Of a stretch of 51,987 bases of DNA, positions 47,638-51,987 are shown in pieces. Within the stretch, counting starts at the first letter, position 1; each line of letters opens with the position of its first letter. Source of the stretch: Alphaproteobacteria bacterium (GTDB lineage: Bacteria; Pseudomonadota; Alphaproteobacteria; Rhizobiales; Hyphomicrobiaceae); the NCBI GenBank assembly GCA_019137195.1, contig JAGVSR010000029.1:1-51987 (forward strand), written 5' to 3'. The translations under genes and the position numbers were made by a program. A model generated the notes under the pieces. It saw nothing but the letters and a program-made list of their open reading frames with translations. It was not told the DNA's origin and made no database searches.

Positions 47638-48678
47638 ATGGCTAAATTGGCCTTTGGAGACAGACGCTTGACAGGAATCCGCGGTTCTTCCGTCGCGGGC
47701 GCGGGACGGGCGCCCAAGTCCCAGGCCGTCAACAAGCGAGTCGTGGTTCCGTTCGAGGACAACCGGCGCCTCACCGAAATGCTCGGCGAGTACGACAGCC
47801 ATCTGGCCCTGATGGAGGACCGGCTCGGCATCGAAGCTCACGCGCACGGCAACGTCGTCATCCTGAACGGCCCCGAGACCGCGTGCGACATCGGCCGCGA
47901 GGTCCTGGAGACGCTCTATGCGCGGGCCTCCCGTGGCGAGCACATCGGCGCCGGGGATTTCGACGGACTGATCCGCCACGCGCGCCAGGAAGCCAAGCCC
48001 AGCGAGGGCGGGCAGGCGCAGATCGCCACCCGGCGGCGGGTGGTCAAGGCGCGCACGGTGGCGCAGAGCGACTATATCCGCAGCCTCGGCAAGTCGGACC
48101 TCGTGTTCGGCGTCGGACCGGCCGGCACCGGCAAGACCTACCTCGCCGTCGCGTTCGCTGCCTCGTGCCTCGAGCGCGGCCTCGTCGAGCGGATCATCCT
48201 TTCGCGGCCGGCGGTCGAGGCCGGTGAGCGGCTCGGGTTCCTGCCCGGCGACATGCGCGAGAAGGTCGATCCTTATCTGCGCCCGCTCTACGATGCGCTC
48301 TACGACGTGCTGCCACCCGAGAAGGTGGAGCGCGACCTCGAGACCGGCGTGATCGAGATTGCGCCGCTCGCGTTCATGCGCGGGCGGACGCTGTCGAACG
48401 CGTTCGTGATCCTCGACGAAGCGCAGAACACGACGTCGATGCAGATGAAGATGTTCCTCACTCGGCTCGGCGAGGGGTCGAAGATGGTCGTCACCGGAGA
48501 CCCGTCGCAGATCGACCTGCCGTTCGGCATGACCTCGGGGCTCGAGGAAGCGGTGCGGCTGCTCGCCGGCGTCAACGGCATCGAGGCAGTGCATTTCACA
48601 GCAGCCGACGTCGTCAGGCGCGATCTCGTGGCCCGCATCGTCGAGGCTTACGAGGCGAGCCAGGCCAAGAAGGTCTGA
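47638..48678 (+). CDS. phoH: PhoH-like ATPase
   Basis: A 346-residue cytoplasmic P-loop ATPase related to the PhoH/YbeZ family, linked to RNA and ribosome quality functions with YbeY. An N-terminal KH-like region is followed by Walker A GPAGTGKTYLAVA and Walker B AFVILDEAQNTT, with GDPSQIDLP sensor and a C-terminal ERLGFLPGDMREKVDPYLRP-type segment before Walker B. Length is normal. ybeY starts 1 base after its stop, so the pair is co-translated, as in other bacteria. Confidence 0.96.
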   Translation: MAKLAFGDRRLTGIRGSSVAGAGRAPKSQAVNKRVVVPFEDNRRLTEMLGEYDSHLALMEDRLGIEAHAHGNVVILNGPETACDIGREVLETLYARASRGEHIGAGDFDGLIRHARQEAKPSEGGQAQIATRRRVVKARTVAQSDYIRSLGKSDLVFGVGPAGTGKTYLAVAFAASCLERGLVERIILSRPAVEAGERLGFLPGDMREKVDPYLRPLYDALYDVLPPEKVERDLETGVIEIAPLAFMRGRTLSNAFVILDEAQNTTSMQMKMFLTRLGEGSKMVVTGDPSQIDLPFGMTSGLEEAVRLLAGVNGIEAVHFTAADVVRRDLVARIVEAYEASQAKKV

Positions 48679-48679
48679 C

Positions 48680-49258
48680 ATGCCGGCTGACGAAAGCGAC
48701 AGTAGCAGCTCCACCGATCCTGCCGGCGTGGCGCGCTGGCTATCCGTCGACGTGGTCGAGGAGGCCGGCGACTGGCAGGCTTTCGGCGATGTCGCAGCGC
48801 TTGCGGCCCGCGCGGCAGCTGCAGTTGCAGGTACGCCTGACCTCATATCATTGAGCCTTGCGAACGGTCGCTCCGAGGCGTGTGTCGCGCTCGCGGACGA
48901 TGCTGGCGTGCAGGTGTTGAACAGGCAATACCGCGGCAAGGACAAGCCCACCAACGTGCTGTCGTTTCCGGCGCCCGGGCGGCCGGCGGGCATCGAGCCG
49001 GACGATCCTCGCCCCCTCGGCGACATCATTCTCGCGCAAGAGACGGTCGCCCGGGAGGCGCGCGAGCAGTGCGTCAGTCCGGAACACCATTTTCAACATC
49101 TCGTGGTACACGGTCTTCTGCATCTCCTCGGCTACGACCACGAGACCGACGAGGAGGCCGAGGCGATGGAAGCGCTCGAGATCGCCATCCTCGCTCGCCT
49201 CGGAATCGCGAACCCTTACGAAGGAGAGATTGACCGGCGGGCGGTCATTCAGTCATGA
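48680..49258 (+). CDS. ybeY: Endoribonuclease/rRNA maturation factor YbeY
   Basis: A 192-residue single-strand endoribonuclease acting in 16S rRNA 3'-end maturation and 70S quality control. The zinc site H-x3-H-x5-H is in VVHGLLHLLGYDHETDEEAEAME; LNRQYRGKDKPTNVLSFP and LGDIILAQET are family marks. The N-terminus is about 30 residues longer than E. coli YbeY. It is tightly packed between phoH and corC, whose ATG overlaps its stop (ATGA at 49255). Confidence 0.96.
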   Translation: MPADESDSSSSTDPAGVARWLSVDVVEEAGDWQAFGDVAALAARAAAAVAGTPDLISLSLANGRSEACVALADDAGVQVLNRQYRGKDKPTNVLSFPAPGRPAGIEPDDPRPLGDIILAQETVAREAREQCVSPEHHFQHLVVHGLLHLLGYDHETDEEAEAMEALEIAILARLGIANPYEGEIDRRAVIQS

Positions 49259-50304
49259 GCAGCAACTCCAAAGACCTCGTTCCCACCCAGCCGGCGCCTG
49301 CGCCAGTCACCGTCGGCGCGACGGCAGGCAGCGGGCTCCTCGCGTGGCTCGGACAGCTCCCGAAACGCTTCGGGCTCTCCGGCCAGTCGACGCTGCGCGA
49401 CCGGCTCGAGCACGCGCTCGCGACCGAGCAAACGGGCGGGGCGGGGCAATTCTCGGCCGAGGAGCGGGCGATGCTCATCCGCATCCTGCGCTTCGGGGCG
49501 AGCCGGGTCGAGGACATCATGGTGCCACGCGCCGACATCACAGCCATCGAGGAGACTGAAACGCTGCGTGACCTCGTGCTCCTGTTCGAAACGGCGGGCG
49601 TGTCGCGCATTCCGGTCTACGTTGAGACGCTCGACGATCCGCGCGGCATGATCCACATCAAGGACCTGTTCCGCTGGGTGGCGATCGAGGCGGGCGGCGT
49701 ACCGGAGACCGATCCGGACAAGGTGCGGCTCGAGCTCACGAAGCCGAAGGTCGACAGCATCGACCTCGACCGGCCGATCACGGCTGCGAAGATCCGGCGG
49801 CCGGTGCTTTATGTGCCGCCGTCGATGCCGGCCATGAACCTACTCATCAAGATGCAGTCGACGCGCATCCACATGGCACTCGTGGTCGACGAGTACGGCG
49901 GCACCGACGGCCTCGTCACCATCGAGGATCTGGTCGAGCAGGTGGTGGGCGACATCGAGGACGAGCACGACGAGGCCGAGGCGAGCCTCATCTCGACCGA
50001 CCCCAAGCTCGGTCTGGTTGCCTTTGCGCGGGCGCCGATCGACGCGGTCGAGACAAGGCTCGGCGTCAAGCTACTTTCGGCGGAGGACGAGGAAGAGATC
50101 GATACGCTGGGCGGGCTCGTGTTCGCACTGGTCGGCCGCGTGCCGGTGAGGGGCGAGGTCGTGCGCCACCCGTCGGGTATCGAGTTCGAGGTTCTCGATG
50201 CCGATCCAAGGCGGGTGAAGAAGCTCCGCATCCACAAGCCGGCGGCGGCGCCCGAGACACCCGCGGGAATCGAGCTCGCAGGGTCCACAGACAAGCCGGC
50301 CTGA
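49255..50304 (+). CDS. corC: CorC/TlyC-type CBS-domain transporter-associated protein
   Basis: A 349-residue protein without membrane segments. It has a CBS pair (about residues 80-215, with [11 protein letters not shown] and [20 protein letters not shown]) and a CorC_HlyC domain at the C-terminus (about 240-325, [18 protein letters not shown]). Members were linked to Mg/Co efflux or annotated as hemolysins; the activity is still not certain. It continues the conserved ybeY-corC-lnt run. An N-terminal disordered stretch of about 45 residues precedes the CBS domains. Confidence 0.93.
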   Translation: MSSNSKDLVPTQPAPAPVTVGATAGSGLLAWLGQLPKRFGLSGQSTLRDRLEHALATEQTGGAGQFSAEERAMLIRILRFGASRVEDIMVPRADITAIEETETLRDLVLLFETAGVSRIPVYVETLDDPRGMIHIKDLFRWVAIEAGGVPETDPDKVRLELTKPKVDSIDLDRPITAAKIRRPVLYVPPSMPAMNLLIKMQSTRIHMALVVDEYGGTDGLVTIEDLVEQVVGDIEDEHDEAEASLISTDPKLGLVAFARAPIDAVETRLGVKLLSAEDEEEIDTLGGLVFALVGRVPVRGEVVRHPSGIEFEVLDADPRRVKKLRIHKPAAAPETPAGIELAGSTDKPA

Positions 50305-50323
50305 ACCACGGGCGGAGCCCCGG

Positions 50324-51987
50324 ATGCCTTCCGTGATGAAGCCAGAAGCGTCCGGCACGAGGGCCGTCATCGCGCCGGTCGAACGGTTACGCGCCGGCGT
50401 GACCGGCGCTCATGGATGGGCGAGGCACGGTCTCGCATTCGCTGCCGGCCTCGTTTCGGTTGTCGCGTTCGCGCCGTTCTTTCTGTGGCCGGTGCTCTTC
50501 GTCACGCTGCCGGTACTCGTATGGCTGATCGATAGTGCAGGCACTCCCGGCGCGAGCGGCTCAGCCGAGGTCGTGCCCTGGCGCCGAGCGTTCTGGGACG
50601 GCTGGTGGTGGGGCTTCGGCTACTTCGTCGCCAACCTGTTCTGGCTCGGCGAGGCGTTCTTCGTCGAGGCAGAGAAGTACGCATGGGCGACGCCACTCGC
50701 GGTCCTCGGCCTGCCGGCGGCACTCGCGATCTTCTACGGCGCCGCGGCGGCGCTGTCGCGACGTCTGTGGCAGCCCGGCAGCTGGCGGATCCTCGTCCTG
50801 GCGGTGGTGCTTTCCGCGATGGAGTGGGTGCGCGGGCACGTGCTGACAGGTCTGCCGTGGAACGTGCCAGGCTACGCGCTCGCGGGTCAGCTGGTGCTGA
50901 TGCAGTCGGCAGCGGTGCTCGGCGCCTACGGGCTGACGTTGTGGGCGCTCGTCATCTTCCCGGCGCCGCTCGTGGTAGCGGCCGACGCGCAGCGTGGCGA
51001 ACGCTCGGGCTGGCTCGGATTGGCCGTTGCAGTGGTGATGCTGGCCGCACTCGCGGGCTACGGTGCGATCCGACTTGCGACGAGTCCTGCGGGCTACGTC
51101 GATGGCGTCAAGCTCCGCATTGTGCAGCCATCCATTCCCCAGCGCGAGAAGTGGATGCCGGAGAAGCAGCGCGAGATCTTCGAGCTGCACCTCGCGATGT
51201 CGCGCATGGATGCCGCAGGCCAGGTCGACGATCTCAACGGCGTCACGCACCTCATCTGGCCCGAGGCGGCGATGCCGTTTCGGCCGCTCGAGCAGCCGCT
51301 GGCGCTGGAAGCCATCGGTGCGCTCGTCCCGCAAGGCACGTACCTCCTTTCCGGAGCACTCAGAACGGAACGGGTGGACGCGAACGCGAAGCCCTATGCG
51401 CGGCCGAAGGTCTACAACAGCCTCATCGTGTTCGGTGCCGACGGCGGGCTCGCGGGGCGTTACGACAAGATCCACCTGGTACCGTTCGGCGAGTACCTGC
51501 CGTTTCAGGACACGCTCGAAGGCTGGGGACTGCGCCAGCTCTCCTACCTGCCGGGAGGCATCGCAGCAGGGCGCGCGCCACGGCCGCTCCTGCAGGCCGG
51601 TCTCATGCCTCCGACCAGCGTGCTCATCTGCTACGAGGCAATTTTCCCCGGCGAGGTCGTTCAAGGGCCGGAACGGCCTGGTGTCATCCTCACGGTCACC
51701 AACGACGGATGGTTCGGCGATACGACCGGGCCGCGCCAGCATTTCCACCAGGCGCGGGTGAGGGCGGTGGAGGAGGGAGTGCCGCTCATTCGCGCGGCCA
51801 ACAACGGAATCTCGGCGGTTGTCGACGCCAATGGCCGCGTGCTCGACAGCCTCGGCATGAACGTCAAGGGCGTGATCGACGCCCGTTTGCCTGCGGCCCT
51901 TCCGCCTCCTGCCTATGCCCTGATGGGAGACTGGATTTTTGGGCTCCAGCTCGCGGTTGCCATGCTGGCTCTGCTCCGGACGCAGCG
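50324..51987 (+). CDS. lnt: Apolipoprotein N-acyltransferase Lnt (C-terminus cut by window edge)
   Basis: About 554 residues are in the window and no stop codon is reached, so the gene is nearly complete. It is the inner-membrane enzyme that adds the third acyl chain to lipoproteins. An N-terminal membrane domain (several helices up to about residue 245) precedes a nitrilase-like domain with the catalytic Glu ([11 protein letters not shown]), Lys ([16 protein letters not shown]) and Cys ([11 protein letters not shown]) and the [13 protein letters not shown] motif; a final helix starts near the end. I chose the ATG at 50324 with GGAG 8 bases upstream; an ATG four codons later is possible. It comes 20 bases behind corC. 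Confidence 0.95.
   Translation, partial: MPSVMKPEASGTRAVIAPVERLRAGVTGAHGWARHGLAFAAGLVSVVAFAPFFLWPVLFVTLPVLVWLIDSAGTPGASGSAEVVPWRRAFWDGWWWGFGYFVANLFWLGEAFFVEAEKYAWATPLAVLGLPAALAIFYGAAAALSRRLWQPGSWRILVLAVVLSAMEWVRGHVLTGLPWNVPGYALAGQLVLMQSAAVLGAYGLTLWALVIFPAPLVVAADAQRGERSGWLGLAVAVVMLAALAGYGAIRLATSPAGYVDGVKLRIVQPSIPQREKWMPEKQREIFELHLAMSRMDAAGQVDDLNGVTHLIWPEAAMPFRPLEQPLALEAIGALVPQGTYLLSGALRTERVDANAKPYARPKVYNSLIVFGADGGLAGRYDKIHLVPFGEYLPFQDTLEGWGLRQLSYLPGGIAAGRAPRPLLQAGLMPPTSVLICYEAIFPGEVVQGPERPGVILTVTNDGWFGDTTGPRQHFHQARVRAVEEGVPLIRAANNGISAVVDANGRVLDSLGMNVKGVIDARLPAALPPPAYALMGDWIFGLQLAVAMLALLRTQ

Overview
The window is GC-rich chromosomal DNA from an alphaproteobacterium, most likely of the order Hyphomicrobiales and possibly Hyphomicrobium-like. 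Four things point there: the block fur/mur-plsC-miaB-phoH-ybeY-corC-lnt; a phoR-pstS-pstC-pstA phosphate cluster; hrcA-grpE lying next to dnaK-dnaJ; and a PqqA peptide of the type found in methylotrophic alphaproteobacteria. Most genes are core housekeeping genes. I see no rRNA, tRNA, insertion sequence, prophage or CRISPR array.

Layout. 1-5708 (minus): phosphate uptake and sensing, with an M15 peptidase gene, phoR, pstS, pstC and the start of pstA. 5889-7936 (plus): a Ppx/GppA phosphatase translationally coupled to rlmE. 8166-8255 (minus): a 29-residue orphan pqqA with its own ribosome binding site and terminator. 8651-11458 (plus): guaB and an RsmB-type rRNA methyltransferase. 11577-12239 (minus): beta carbonic anhydrase. 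12853-16845 (plus): a 1330-residue RTX protein built from three modules of about 260 residues, followed by a textbook terminator and a 65-bp tandem repeat. 17255-25208: an acetyltransferase gene, then hrcA-grpE, a convergent MHYT-domain histidine kinase gene, and dnaK-dnaJ. 25318-28063: an FMN reductase gene, pyrF, a DUF1330 gene and an isolated trmD. 28111-29292 (minus): a glycosyltransferase gene.

29548-33552 (plus) is a compact four-gene operon: a circularly permuted ATP-grasp protein, an alpha-E protein, a transglutaminase-like protein and the proteasome-related peptidase Anbu. Its biological role is not settled, and it is the strongest candidate for a poorly understood system here. ugd follows it. 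35099-37877 (minus) is an arsenic cluster (arsR, arsM, aqpS) followed by a cupin gene; a perfect palindrome upstream of arsR is a good operator candidate.

38154-51987 (plus) carries nfuA, tsaB-rimI, a Mur-type Fur regulator gene, plsC, miaB, phoH, ybeY, corC and lnt; lnt runs off the window. Between miaB and phoH about 4.5 kb interrupts the usual gene order. It holds an outer-membrane-type protein gene, a small membrane protein gene, and a secreted catalase-like peroxidase gene divergent from an ECF sigma/anti-sigma pair.

All calls come from reading motifs, lengths, start sites and gene order; no database search was run. Promoter and operator calls are by eye and deliberately given low confidence.
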